A stretch of DNA of 64,000 nucleotides from Bacillus timonensis (GTDB taxonomy: Bacteria; Bacillota; Bacilli; Bacillales; Bacillaceae_L), in the NCBI GenBank assembly GCA_020171895.1, contig JAIVAN010000005.1, positions 368,465 through 432,464 of the forward strand, in the 5' to 3' direction. How positions within the stretch are numbered: position 1 is the stretch's first letter; every line of letters begins with the position of its first letter. Positions 9,319 through 17,980 of the stretch are shown here, one piece after another. The notes under the pieces are model-generated. The model did no database searches. It was not told the origin of the DNA and saw only the letters and a program-made list of their open reading frames with translations. A program made the position numbers and the translations under genes.

Positions 9319-10908
9319 ATGTCAGGAACAATTTATTCTTTAATTCCACCAATTTTAGCAATCTTAATGGTTGTTATGACTCGAAGGGTATTACTTTCAC
9401 TCGGTGTGGGAATTTTATCAGCAGCATTTGTACTTCACGCTTCTTTGCTACAAACAGAAGGTATAATCGAAAGTCTGACACAAATTGCTCTAACCATTTG
9501 GAGTGCGCTTAAAGCGATTTTTGTATCAGATGGTGAACTCAACACATGGAACGTCTATATTCTCTTATTCTTGTTATTATTAGGCATGATAACTGCATTT
9601 ATCTCAATTACAGGTGGTAGTCGTGCGTTTGGAGAGTGGGCGCAAAAACGTGTGAAAACGAGAGTGGGTGCTCAACTCTTAACTGCATTCTTGGGAATTC
9701 TTATCTTTATCGATGATTATTTTAATGCGCTTGCTGTTGGTCAAGTAAGTCGACCTTTAACGGATCGTCATCGCATTTCAAGAGCAAAACTAGCATATAT
9801 GATTGATTCTACATCAGCTCCGATATGTGTTGTATCACCTGTATCAAGTTGGGGTGCATATATTATCTCAATTATTGGAACGATTTTAGCTACAAATAGT
9901 ATTACTGAATACTCAGCATTATCGGCGTTTATCCAAATGATACCTATGAATCTATATGTCATTACGGCCATATCGATGGTGTTCATAGTAGCTGCCTTCA
10001 ATGTGAACTTAGGAAGTATGAAAACACATGAAGAAAGAGCGATCCAAACTGGACAAGTTATCGATCCTGAAAAAGAAGTGCTTGGTGACTTAAAGCAAGA
10101 TTTACCAGTAAGTGCAAAAGGTACAGTGAAGGACTTATTAATGCCTATTTTCGCATTAATCTTTGGAACAGTTACTGCCATGATTTGGACAGGCTACAAA
10201 GCCATTGATGGTGAAGTAAGTCTTCTACTAATCTTTGAAAATACCGATGTATCTGCTTCATTACTTTATGGTGGTTTGTTTGGATTTTTTGTGACGGTTG
10301 TTCTTTTCTTTCTACAACTGAGTAATCAAAGTGTAAAGATTGGATTATTACCAAGAGGAATTGTAGAAGGAATTAAATCAATGCTCCCAGCCATCTATAT
10401 ACTCATATTTGCTTGGATCATTGTGGACTTAATTAGTCAGCTAGAAACAGGTACGTACTTAGCGGGTCTTGTTGAACAGTCTGATATGAACATCGCCTTC
10501 TTACCTGTTTTACTCTTTATCATTGCTGGTCTTATGGCCTTTTCAACGGGAACATCGTGGGGTACGTTCGGTGTCATGCTACCAATCGCAGGTGAAATTA
10601 TTGCAACAACAAATCCTGAACTTCTATTACCAGGATTAGCAGCAGTACTAGCTGGTTCAGTATTTGGTGACCATTGTTCACCGATTTCAGATACGACTAT
10701 TTTATCTTCAACTGGAGCTGGAAGCCATCATATTGATCACGTGTTAACACAGCTTCCTTATGCATTAATTGCTGCAGGAATATCAATCGTAGGATTTATT
10801 GGTCTTGGTTTAACTGGAAATACGTTTGTTGGAATTATTATTGTAGGCATCCTGTTAATTGGATTTGTTTTTATCTTTCGTCAAAAATCAAATGTGAATA
10901 ATATTTAA
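9319..10908 (+). CDS. NhaC-family transporter, probable lysine permease
   Basis: 529 residues with about 11-12 hydrophobic segments. NhaC family (Na+/H+ antiporter superfamily) signatures include FLGILIFIDDYFNALAVG, FSTGTSWGTFGVMLPIA and SVFGDHCSPISDTTILSS. A lysine riboswitch plus terminator precedes it, and riboswitch-controlled NhaC homologues are known as likely lysine importers; I therefore infer lysine uptake rather than pH homeostasis. AGGAGG at 9306-9311 precedes the ATG. It is monocistronic, with a terminator downstream. The block has no counterpart between yunB and lytH in B. subtilis. Confidence 0.88.
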   Translation: MSGTIYSLIPPILAILMVVMTRRVLLSLGVGILSAAFVLHASLLQTEGIIESLTQIALTIWSALKAIFVSDGELNTWNVYILLFLLLLGMITAFISITGGSRAFGEWAQKRVKTRVGAQLLTAFLGILIFIDDYFNALAVGQVSRPLTDRHRISRAKLAYMIDSTSAPICVVSPVSSWGAYIISIIGTILATNSITEYSALSAFIQMIPMNLYVITAISMVFIVAAFNVNLGSMKTHEERAIQTGQVIDPEKEVLGDLKQDLPVSAKGTVKDLLMPIFALIFGTVTAMIWTGYKAIDGEVSLLLIFENTDVSASLLYGGLFGFFVTVVLFFLQLSNQSVKIGLLPRGIVEGIKSMLPAIYILIFAWIIVDLISQLETGTYLAGLVEQSDMNIAFLPVLLFIIAGLMAFSTGTSWGTFGVMLPIAGEIIATTNPELLLPGLAAVLAGSVFGDHCSPISDTTILSSTGAGSHHIDHVLTQLPYALIAAGISIVGFIGLGLTGNTFVGIIIVGILLIGFVFIFRQKSNVNNI

Positions 10909-10922
10909 TTTTATAAAATAAG

Positions 10923-10966
10923 AAGGAAATAGCGCTGTTAAGCCGTTTATTTCCTTTTTTTATTTT
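10923..10966 (+). terminator. Terminator after the NhaC-family gene
   Basis: AAGGAAATA pairs with TTATTTCCTT across an 15-base loop, followed by a long T-rich run. Confidence 0.85.
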
Positions 10967-10991
10967 TTTCTATTATTTCTAAAATAATGTT

Positions 10992-11020
10992 TTGACAGAT
11001 GAATAAAGACTAGCTATACT
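10992..11020 (+). promoter_or_regulatory. Sigma-A promoter of the NSS transporter operon
   Basis: Consensus TTGACA at 10992-10997, a 17-base spacer and TATACT at 11015-11020. Confidence 0.85.
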
Positions 11021-11060
11021 AATCTGTAGATTGAAAATTAAAAAATCAGAAAATAAAAAC

Positions 11061-11082
11061 ATTTCAGTATGATGACTGAAAT
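11061..11082. promoter_or_regulatory. Perfect inverted repeat in the NSS transporter leader
   Basis: ATTTCAGT and ACTGAAAT flank a 6-base loop, 8 bases before the AAGGGG ribosome binding site. It could be an operator or a hairpin that modulates translation; no protein can be assigned. Confidence 0.5.
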
Positions 11083-11103
11083 AATCAGAAAGGGGAAAGT
11101 TTT

Positions 11104-12624
11104 ATGGATAATCGTCCGCAATGGGGAACACGTGCTGGATTTATTCTAGCAGCAATCGGATCTGCAGTTGGTTTAGGAAACATTTGGCGTTTTCCTGCAA
11201 CTGCATATGACAATGGTGGAGGAGCCTTCTTTTTACCGTATTTATTTGCACTTTTAACAGCGGGTATTCCGTTATTAATTCTTGAGTTCACAATGGGTCA
11301 TAAGTATCGTGGATCTGCTCCACTATCATATTCTCGTATGAGAAAAGGAACTGAGTGGATAGGTTGGTGGCAAGTAGGTGTTGCATTTGTTATCTCTACA
11401 TATTATGCAGTAATTATCGCTTGGGCTATGTCCTACACAGCATTTTCTTTTAACCTTAAATGGGGAGAAGATACTGGTGGATTCTTAATGAGTACCTACT
11501 TAAATCGAGTTGATTTAGCAGGTGGAGAAATTGGTCAATTAGGTAGTTTAGTACCTGGAGTTCTTATTCCTTTAATCATTGTTTGGGTTGTAACACTAGG
11601 AGTACTATTCGCAGGTGTTAAAAAAGGAATTGAAAGAGCAAATAAAATCTTTATTCCAACTTTACTTGTATTATTCTTAATTATCGTTGTTCGTGCTCTA
11701 ACACTTGAAGGTGCAGCAGAAGGTTTAAATGCATTCTTTAAACCAAATTGGGATACGATCATGGATGGTAAAGTTTGGGTAGCGGCTTACGGCCAAATCT
11801 TCTTTAGCTTATCAATCGCATTTGCGATCATGATTACGTATTCAAGCTATCTTCCGAAAAAGTCGGATATTACAAACAATGCCTTCATCACAGGATTTGC
11901 AAATTCAAGCTTCGAGTTATTAGCTGGTATCGGAGTATTTAGTATTCTTGGATTCATGGCTGCTCAACAAAATCTACCTGTTGATGAAGTGGTAAGTGCA
12001 GGTGTAGGGCTTGCGTTCGTCGTATTCCCTGAGATTATTAACAGCTTCCCTGCTTTCAGAGAATTCTTTGGATTCTTGTTTTTCGGCTCATTAGTGTTAG
12101 CAGGTTTATCTTCATTAATCTCAATTGTTGAAACTTTTGTAGCAGGTGTACAAGATAAGTTTGGTGTTTCACGTACAAAAGCAGTTATTTTTGGTGGAGG
12201 ACTTTCAGCTATCCTTTCATTAGTATTTGCAACACAAGGTGGCTTATTCTTCTTAGATGCAGCTGATTATTTCATTAACAGCTTCGGTGTTGCATTATCT
12301 GGATTAATTCAAGTTATTGCTGTTGCATGGTTTGCTAAAGAGTTAAAGAACCTACAAAACCATGCTGATAGCATCTCAGATATCAAACTTGGTTCTTGGT
12401 GGAGAATTTCTCTAGGTGTCATTACACCAATTGTTTTAGGATATATGATGTTTGATAACTTACGTCAAAACTTAACTAGTGATTATGAAGGCTATCCTCG
12501 TGAATTCTTATTTAACTGGGGATGGGGAGTAGCTTTAGGCGCGATTTTTGTTGGAGTTTTATTTACTCTAAAGAAATGGCATAGAAGCGAAGAAGTATCT
12601 TCTAACAAGGAGGTATCACACTAA
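11104..12624 (+). CDS. Sodium-dependent amino-acid transporter, NSS (SNF) family
   Basis: 506 residues, about 12 membrane segments. The N-terminal signature of neurotransmitter:sodium symporters is clear (GFILAAIGSAVGLGNIWRFP, then DNGGGAFFLPY), as is the later SSFELLAGIGVFSILGF. Such bacterial proteins import amino acids with Na+. The 32-residue downstream partner is of the MetS type, which points to methionine or alanine as substrate, as in the Corynebacterium MetPS pair; that is inference. It has its own consensus promoter and a leader hairpin. The start ATG is preceded by AAAGGGGAAAG. Confidence 0.92.
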   Translation: MDNRPQWGTRAGFILAAIGSAVGLGNIWRFPATAYDNGGGAFFLPYLFALLTAGIPLLILEFTMGHKYRGSAPLSYSRMRKGTEWIGWWQVGVAFVISTYYAVIIAWAMSYTAFSFNLKWGEDTGGFLMSTYLNRVDLAGGEIGQLGSLVPGVLIPLIIVWVVTLGVLFAGVKKGIERANKIFIPTLLVLFLIIVVRALTLEGAAEGLNAFFKPNWDTIMDGKVWVAAYGQIFFSLSIAFAIMITYSSYLPKKSDITNNAFITGFANSSFELLAGIGVFSILGFMAAQQNLPVDEVVSAGVGLAFVVFPEIINSFPAFREFFGFLFFGSLVLAGLSSLISIVETFVAGVQDKFGVSRTKAVIFGGGLSAILSLVFATQGGLFFLDAADYFINSFGVALSGLIQVIAVAWFAKELKNLQNHADSISDIKLGSWWRISLGVITPIVLGYMMFDNLRQNLTSDYEGYPREFLFNWGWGVALGAIFVGVLFTLKKWHRSEEVSSNKEVSH

Positions 12625-12722
12625 TGGATATGAGTGCAATTGTTATGATGGTAGTTGGTATTGTGATTATTTGGGGCGGTTTAGCAGCAAGTATTCTAAA
12701 TGCTGTAAAAAAAGCAAAATAA
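12624..12722 (+). CDS. MetS-type small subunit of the NSS transporter
   Basis: 32 residues, one membrane helix (AIVMMVVGIVIIWGGLAASIL) and a basic tail (NAVKKAK). The ATG overlaps the stop of the transporter by one base (TAATG), and AAGGAGG at 12607-12613 lies inside the transporter's last codons, so the two are translationally coupled. Small single-helix subunits of this type are needed by MetP-like transporters. It is often missed in annotation because of its size. Confidence 0.88.
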   Translation: MDMSAIVMMVVGIVIIWGGLAASILNAVKKAK

Positions 12723-12734
12723 ACTATTTATAGA

Positions 12735-12770
12735 AAAAAGCTGTGATCTTATAAAATCACAGCTTTTTCT
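12735..12770. terminator. Bidirectional terminator between the NSS operon and lytH
   Basis: AAAAAGCTGTGAT pairs perfectly with ATCACAGCTTTTT (13 bp). T-rich sequence lies on the 3' side for both strands, serving the converging metS-type gene and lytH. Confidence 0.85.
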
Positions 12771-12771
12771 A

Positions 12772-13758
12772 TTATCTTTTTCGTCGATCTCCACGCTCCC
12801 AAGACTTTAAGTGAGGATAAGGATCAAACGACCATTCAGTGTAACCATTGTCTTTATACATCCCGTAATGTAAATGGGGTGGAAACTTACCCGAAGTGCC
12901 AGGAGGACCATATCCTGAGCTTCCAACCGATCCAATAAGCATACCAGGTTCAACGATTTGGCCCACCTTTAAATCCTTCGAAAAACCATTTAAATGTGCT
13001 AGGTAGTGATACGTATTATTAATATCACGTATCCCTATTCTCCAACCACCAAACTTATTCCATCCTTTCACTTCAACAATTCCGTAACAAGTGGCACGGA
13101 CGGGCGTACCGTAACCAGCAAAAATATCTGTTCCTTCATGCATTCTTCTACCACCCCAGCCTCTAGCATCACCCCATGTATTTTTATAGCTGAAGTTATA
13201 TCTAAGAGGAAGTGGGAAAGCATGTTTGTCTAAATCCAACGTACCATAAGTTTGATATAGCTTAACCTTACCTAAAATTAAATCAACTGTTTTATCGCGC
13301 TGATAATAGTCCCATAATGCAATTTTAAAGTTATCATAATTTACCCCATATGTTGAGAGGTAGTTGGCAAATGTATATAAAAGGTCTTCATCATTTGTTT
13401 GATCAGCTAGTCCATCACCATTACCGTCTTCTCCGAGACCGCCAAAAACTTTAATACTTAATGGATTTGTGTCAGCTTTGTTTGGGTTCATAATGCCTGA
13501 CCAAACCTCTGGTTTATAATAAATGGCTATGTTTCCAGTTTCTTTTGGAATGTCTTTTCTTGCTCTTCTTATACTTCTTTCATATTGGTCAACTGCCGCT
13601 AAGTAATACCAAGGAATTTGAGTAATTGCTTCTACTTTTTTATAAAGTGCCATTCGATCAGCGTAAATTTGTTGCTGATCTGGTTGAGCGTTGGCAAAGT
13701 TATTTGGAAAAGACAGTAATAATCCTATAATAAGAACTAACGTTACGGAATTTCGCAC
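12772..13758 (-). CDS. lytH: L-Ala-D-Glu endopeptidase LytH (M23 family)
   Basis: 328 residues from GTG, 9 bases after AAAGGAG. A signal peptide (about 1-24, ending ANA) is followed by a unique middle part and a C-terminal M23 zinc peptidase domain. Zn ligands appear in RMHEGTDIF and in HLHYGMY, with TYHYLAHL in between. In B. subtilis LytH (YunA) trims stem peptides to L-Ala during spore cortex formation, produced late in the mother cell. Gene order beside lipA supports the assignment. Confidence 0.92.
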   Translation of the reverse strand: MRNSVTLVLIIGLLLSFPNNFANAQPDQQQIYADRMALYKKVEAITQIPWYYLAAVDQYERSIRRARKDIPKETGNIAIYYKPEVWSGIMNPNKADTNPLSIKVFGGLGEDGNGDGLADQTNDEDLLYTFANYLSTYGVNYDNFKIALWDYYQRDKTVDLILGKVKLYQTYGTLDLDKHAFPLPLRYNFSYKNTWGDARGWGGRRMHEGTDIFAGYGTPVRATCYGIVEVKGWNKFGGWRIGIRDINNTYHYLAHLNGFSKDLKVGQIVEPGMLIGSVGSSGYGPPGTSGKFPPHLHYGMYKDNGYTEWSFDPYPHLKSWERGDRRKR

Positions 13759-13927
13759 AAATATAGTCTCCTTTCAAATCTTACTTGAAATTACCTTTAT
13801 CTCTTTCTTCCTATCATTAGTTTGTTAATTAAAGACAAATTCATAAATACAAATTGTTGGAAATCCTCCTTAAACCTTTCCTAAAGTGTATTTTATATGT
13901 TAAAGTGACAGGTGTAGAAATAGGATA

Positions 13928-13957
13928 TTGGAAACTCACGTTACTTACATATATAAT
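13928..13957 (+). promoter_or_regulatory. Probable sigma-A promoter of lipA
   Basis: TTGGAA at 13928-13933, an 18-base spacer and TATAAT at 13952-13957, 36 bases before the lipA ATG. Confidence 0.6.
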
Positions 13958-13993
13958 AGATGGATAAAGACTTATAATGGAGTGAAATAGATA

Positions 13994-14893
13994 ATGTCTA
14001 AAAAAGAAGAATATATAAGAAAGCCTGAATGGCTTAAAATAAAATTAAATACGAACGAGAACTATACTGGCTTAAAAAAGATGATGCGTGAAAAAAAATT
14101 ACATACTGTTTGTGAAGAAGCGAAATGCCCGAATATACATGAGTGTTGGGCTGTTAGAAAAACAGCAACTTTCATGATACTTGGTGATATCTGTACTCGT
14201 GCATGTCGTTTTTGCGCGGTTAAAACGGGTCTACCTACTGAACTTGATCTACAAGAGCCAGAGCGTGTGGCTGATTCAGTTAGTTTAATGGGATTAAAAC
14301 ATGTTGTTGTTACTGCTGTAGCTCGTGATGACTTAAAAGATGGTGGTGCAGGTGTTTTTGCTGAAACAGTAAGAGCTATCCGTCGGAAAAATCCATTTAC
14401 ATCAATTGAAGTTTTACCTTCTGATATGGGTGGTGTATTTGAAAATTTAAAAACATTGATGGATGCTAAACCAGATATTCTAAATCATAATATTGAGACG
14501 GTTAGACGTCTTTCTGATCGAGTACGCGCAAGAGCGAAATATGAACGTTCACTTGAATTTTTGCGTCGTGCAAAAGAATTGCAACCTGAAATCCCTACAA
14601 AATCTAGTATAATGGTTGGACTTGGTGAAACGATAGAAGATTTAATTGAAGCAATGGATGATTTAAGGGAGAACAATGTTGATATTTTAACGCTTGGACA
14701 ATATTTACAACCCTCAAAGAAACATCTAAAAGTACAAAAATACTATCATCCAGATGAGTTCGCTGAACTTAAAGAAATTGCGTTATCTAAAGGCTTCAGT
14801 CACTGTGAATCAGGTCCACTTGTTCGCTCTTCATATCATGCAGATGAGCAAGTTAATGCTGCAGCAAAACAAAAGCAAGCAAAGGAAGCATAA
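13994..14893 (+). CDS. lipA: Lipoyl synthase LipA
   Basis: 299 residues. A radical-SAM enzyme that inserts two sulfur atoms into protein-bound octanoyl groups to make lipoate. Both cluster motifs are present: the auxiliary [12 protein letters not shown] and the radical-[11 protein letters not shown]. The C-terminal RSSYHADEQ carries the Arg-Ser-Ser-Tyr element that contacts the auxiliary cluster. The tail is rich in Ala, Lys and Gln. Transcribed divergently from lytH, with its own promoter and a terminator hairpin downstream. It uses clusters that the suf genes at the left of the window would supply. Confidence 0.97.
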   Translation: MSKKEEYIRKPEWLKIKLNTNENYTGLKKMMREKKLHTVCEEAKCPNIHECWAVRKTATFMILGDICTRACRFCAVKTGLPTELDLQEPERVADSVSLMGLKHVVVTAVARDDLKDGGAGVFAETVRAIRRKNPFTSIEVLPSDMGGVFENLKTLMDAKPDILNHNIETVRRLSDRVRARAKYERSLEFLRRAKELQPEIPTKSSIMVGLGETIEDLIEAMDDLRENNVDILTLGQYLQPSKKHLKVQKYYHPDEFAELKEIALSKGFSHCESGPLVRSSYHADEQVNAAAKQKQAKEA

Positions 14894-14903
14894 GTTGAAG
14901 CAT

Positions 14904-14932
14904 AAAGGGAAGACAAAGCGTCTTCCCTTTTG
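14904..14932 (+). terminator. Hairpin after lipA
   Basis: AAAGGGAAGAC pairs perfectly with GTCTTCCCTTT around a 5-base loop, 10 bases after the lipA stop. The T-run is short. Confidence 0.75.
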
Positions 14933-14973
14933 TGATTCTTACTACATAATCAATTTCGATTTTTTAACCTTGA

Positions 14974-15744
14974 TTAATAATCACTACCATTACCTTTCAT
15001 GTTGTTACCTTCTTCAACATCTCTTGTTTCAATGTTTTTCGTTTCTTCACCATTATCATAGACGTTTGTATTCGGATTTTTGTAATTTTCAGGTAGTGTA
15101 TTGTTGTTGTTCATTTTTCGTTCATACTCATTATTCATACCGCCATCCATTTCACCGTTTTCATTTTCTCCATCACTTATTTTTCTACCTTGAGGAGAAT
15201 CCAACATTCTTTGAATTGTGGAGGTAATAATTTGGTCTACGTTTCGACTATCTGCATCTAAGACGCCAAATCGTTCGATATCTCGCATTAAAATTGGATT
15301 ATCTGAAACATAAACATGGTAATATCTTGGTACAACTGATAAGGCTGTTTTTTTTACTTGGTCGGCCGTTTCAAAGCGATTTTTAGAGTCTGTACTGTAC
15401 ACGATTAGTACCTCTTCATCTGTTACAAGTGTACCTACATCTTCTACGTTAGGAAGCTGTGTTGCCATTTTACTAATGACATCAGCGACTTTCTCACGGT
15501 TTAACTTCGGAATACTTGCATAGATGTTTGCATCGCCAGGAATTGGGCTTTTTTGATGGCGAACATAACCGAAGTTAGACATGCTGTCATCGTTCGTTAA
15601 ATCACCATCGGAATAAAGGTCATTGCGATCGGCGACATTGATTGTATGACCACTTTCTTCATATAACTCAGCATTGTCAGCGTTCATACAACCTGTTAGT
15701 GCTGTCAAACAACAAATACTTGCAGTTATGATGATTGGCTTCAT
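14974..15744 (-). CDS. yutC: YhcN/YlaJ-family sporulation lipoprotein (YutC-like)
   Basis: 256 residues from ATG; a GTG 12 bases upstream lies in the AGGGGG ribosome binding site. Lipoprotein signal with lipobox LTGC (Cys at about 18). The central part (RVADVISKMATQLPNVEDVGTLVTDEEVLIVY, DQVKKTALSVVP and YYHVYVSDN-like segments) matches the YhcN/YlaJ family, whose known members are spore-associated lipoproteins. The C-terminal about 70 residues are low-complexity and rich in Asn, Glu and Gly. The symbol is given from its position between lipA and yutD, opposite strand. Confidence 0.78.
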   Translation of the reverse strand: MKPIIITASICCLTALTGCMNADNAELYEESGHTINVADRNDLYSDGDLTNDDSMSNFGYVRHQKSPIPGDANIYASIPKLNREKVADVISKMATQLPNVEDVGTLVTDEEVLIVYSTDSKNRFETADQVKKTALSVVPRYYHVYVSDNPILMRDIERFGVLDADSRNVDQIITSTIQRMLDSPQGRKISDGENENGEMDGGMNNEYERKMNNNNTLPENYKNPNTNVYDNGEETKNIETRDVEEGNNMKGNGSDY

Positions 15745-15864
15745 CAATGGTAACACCCCCTCAACCTTTAGGATGACCGAAAAGATTTTTTTTTCTCTTA
15801 GTAATTGATGGTGAATTGACTATAATTTATGATAAAGTTAAAAGAAGAGATGAATGAGGTGATT

Positions 15865-16143
15865 ATGGTGATAAGTATCAATAATTCCTTTTATGAATTA
15901 ATTGAAGAGTCAAGAGACGGATTTAATGAAGAAGCATTTCGAGCACGATATAGTGATATTTTAAATAAATACGACTACATAGTAGGAGACTGGGGCTATA
16001 ATCAATTAAGGCTTCGTGGTTTTTTTGAAGATCAAAATCAAAAGTCTACTTATGATACGAAGATTAGCACCTTGTCGGAATATTTGTTTGAATACTGTAA
16101 TTTTGGATGTGCTTATTTTGTGTTAAAGCGAGTAAAAAAATAA
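15865..16143 (+). CDS. yutD: DUF1027 family protein YutD
   Basis: About 92 residues. GAGGTGA at 15856-15862 serves either ATG 15865 or GTG 15868; the upstream ATG 15829 has no ribosome binding site. The family motif is YDYIVGDWGYNQLRLRGF followed by LSEYLFEYCNFGCAYFVLKR. Small cytosolic protein of unknown function, conserved in Firmicutes at this position. A strong terminator follows. Confidence 0.88.
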   Translation: MVISINNSFYELIEESRDGFNEEAFRARYSDILNKYDYIVGDWGYNQLRLRGFFEDQNQKSTYDTKISTLSEYLFEYCNFGCAYFVLKRVKK

Positions 16144-16189
16144 GATGGTATGTGGCAGGATTTGTTGCCATGTACCATCTTTTTTTGTT
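16142..16189 (+). terminator. Terminator of yutD
   Basis: A 16-bp stem (16142-16157 with 16165-16180, with G-U pairs) is followed by TTTTTTTG and further T-rich sequence. Confidence 0.9.
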
Positions 16190-16201
16190 TTTTACTTGGA
16201 C

Positions 16202-16442
16202 TACCCTGAAAATACGACGCTGTATGTGGGGTGTTAACCTTCGTTGCAGGAACCTCGCTTTCCGCGGGGCGCTCCTGGAGCCTCCTCGGCTTCGCCTGTG
16301 GGGTCTCCAGTCCAGCGCATCTCCCGCAGGAGTCTCGGTCCTTCCACTTCGGTTAACACTCATGAATACTTGGATCCAACATTCTAATAACAAAAAAACA
16401 TTTTCATTCACCATGGTGCAATTCTCACATTGCATGGTAGTC
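16202..16442 (+). repeat. Palindromic intergenic repeat, copy D (full)
   Basis: 241 bp. Canonical core between GTGTTAACC and GGTTAACAC. Short loop variant CGGCTTCGCCTG, forming a perfect small hairpin. The tail is shortened and carries a TTGGATCCAA palindrome. Confidence 0.9.
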
Positions 16443-16528
16443 TACCCTGAAAATAGTTGGATCCAACTTTCTAATTACAAAAACAAGTTTCATCCTTCAA
16501 GGTGTTAATTCTTATTTGCATGAAAGTC
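16443..16528 (+). repeat. Coreless repeat unit (flanks only)
   Basis: TACCCTGAAAATA joins directly to a tail (GTTGGATCCAACTTTCTAAT to TTGCATGAAAGTC). The whole GTGTTAAC to GTTAACAC core of about 130 bases is absent. Another TACCCTG(C)AAATAC remnant follows at 16529-16542. Confidence 0.75.
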
Positions 16529-16573
16529 TACCCTGCAAATACATAATAAATCTACATCTATTTTAACTATTTT

Positions 16574-16879
16574 CTATTTAGATGTATAAGGTGGTTCTTC
16601 GTTTTTATTTGGATCGTCATGAGTTGGGTGTGATCCTGGATCTTGGCGTGGTATGTCTTGATGTAGTGATTTAAACTCATAGTTGAAAGCACTATAGTAT
16701 CTTTGACCTTCTCGCCAAGGTGTACTTTTGTTTTGGACAGGTTCATCTTTTCCTCTAGGGGATCCGTAAGGTCCTTCTGGTAATTGTTCAGGTGTTAAGA
16801 AATTTCTCATTGTTTCCACGTTTGAGAAGTCTGTGTATGTTTCTGTTTCTTTGTCATTGTCCTCATAGTTTGTAAACAT
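16574..16879 (-). CDS. Uncharacterized acidic small protein
   Basis: 101 residues starting at an ATG preceded by AAAAGGGTGA; an upstream in-frame start has no ribosome binding site. The N-terminal third is rich in Asp, Glu and Thr (MFTNYEDNDKETETYTDF), the middle is Pro/Gly-rich (LTPEQLPEGPYGSPRG) with a W/Y-rich stretch (TPWREGQRYYSAFNYEF), and the C-terminus is polar (PGSHPTHDDPNKNEEPPY). It has no signal peptide or membrane segment. I do not recognise the family. It lies 57 bases after the DUF3055 gene on the same strand, probably one transcript. Confidence 0.65.
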   Translation of the reverse strand: MFTNYEDNDKETETYTDFSNVETMRNFLTPEQLPEGPYGSPRGKDEPVQNKSTPWREGQRYYSAFNYEFKSLHQDIPRQDPGSHPTHDDPNKNEEPPYTSK

Positions 16880-16936
16880 GTATATCACCCTTTTTTGGTT
16901 TATACATATTTTGACCATTTAGAGTGTTTCTATGTG

Positions 16937-17203
16937 TTAAACGATTTGATATAAGAATGCTTTTAGTTCTTCAGCTTCTTCTTCACTGATTTGAAAGGCG
17001 TGCTCAATATATCCTGGTTCTTCTAAATCATCTTGTCCAATAATTGCAAAGCGATTGCCTAAAATGTTTAGGACAATGTGTTTTCCGTAATATCGATCAG
17101 ATTTTATGATTGCTAAGTCAAATCGTTGATTTTCTCCCATGAAACTTACAAATCTTGTTTTTGTTTCTACTGTATCATCGTATAAAAAGAATTGTTCAGC
17201 CAT
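16937..17203 (-). CDS. DUF3055 family protein
   Basis: 88 residues; AGGAGG sits 7 bases before the ATG. Recognised from the family pattern FFLYDDTVETKTRFVSFMGE, RFDLAI, RFAIIGQDDLEEPGYIE and a C-terminal EEEAEELKAFL. Function unknown. Small, acidic, cytosolic. First gene of a two-gene leftward unit, placed between two repeat clusters. Confidence 0.82.
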   Translation of the reverse strand: MAEQFFLYDDTVETKTRFVSFMGENQRFDLAIIKSDRYYGKHIVLNILGNRFAIIGQDDLEEPGYIEHAFQISEEEAEELKAFLYQIV

Positions 17204-17306
17204 TATGTATCCTCCTAATTGGGTTATAACATTCTCTCTATCTTAACAAACGATTACAAAAAGATAAATACACCATTAAAATGAAATAAAAATTGATTTA
17301 ATAGGC

Positions 17307-17557
17307 TACCCTGAAAATACGACACTGTATATGGGGTGTTAACCTCCGTTGCAGGAACCTCGCTTTCCGCGGGGCGCTCCTGGAGCCTCCTCGGCTGCGC
17401 CTGTGGGGTCTCCAGTCCAGCGCATCTCCCGCAGGAGTCTCGGTCCTTCCACTTCGGTTAACACGAAAGAATTACTAATGGCCAACATTCTATAAACGTA
17501 AAAATTCAGTTCACATTTTCATTCTTCATGGTGCAATTTTTAAATTGCATGGAAGTC
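17307..17557 (+). repeat. Palindromic intergenic repeat, copy E (full)
   Basis: 251 bp, core ends GTGTTAACC and GGTTAACAC, loop CGGCTGCGCCTG. Head-to-tail with copy F. Confidence 0.9.
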
Positions 17558-17809
17558 TACCCTGAAAATACAACACTGAACTGTGGGTGTTAACCTTCGT
17601 TGCAGGAACCTCGCTTTCCGTGGGGCGCCACTTGAGCCTCCTCGGCTTCGCCTGTGGGGTCTCAAGTCCGTCGCTATTCCCACAGGAGTCTCAGTTCCTT
17701 CCACTACGGTTAACACGTATGAATTACTTAAAATCCAACATTCTATAAACCCTAAAATCAAGTTCACATTTCATCCTTCATGTTGCAAATGCATATTCGC
17801 ATGAAAATC
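17558..17809 (+). repeat. Palindromic intergenic repeat, copy F (full)
   Basis: 252 bp, loop CGGCTTCGCCTG, CCACTTGAGCC variant of the core shared with copies A and J. Followed by truncated copy G. Confidence 0.9.
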
Positions 17810-17882
17810 TAACCTGAAAATACGAAACTCTACTTGGGGTGTTAATCTGTGTTGCAGGAACCTCGCTTTCTGCAGGGTGCCG
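17810..17882 (+). repeat. Palindromic repeat, 3'-truncated copy G
   Basis: TAACCTGAAAATAC, the GTGTTAATC arm, and homology up to CTCGCTTTCTGCAGGGTGCC, where it stops abruptly, about 100 bases before the EAL gene. Confidence 0.85.
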
Positions 17883-17980
17883 CAGTAAAAAAAATGTAAA
17901 GAGATGTTGTCGAATGAATTTCATTTATTGGTTTTTATGGTAGAATATATCTATCTATGTTGAACGGTGAGGGGGTTGGT

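Noticed and set aside
16107..16508. 133-codon plus-strand frame and a 123-codon minus-strand frame over repeat copy D
   Set aside because: Both run from a terminator into the repeat; the apparent peptide (RSRGGSRSAPRKARFLQRRL on the minus strand) recurs at every copy because it is the repeat translated.
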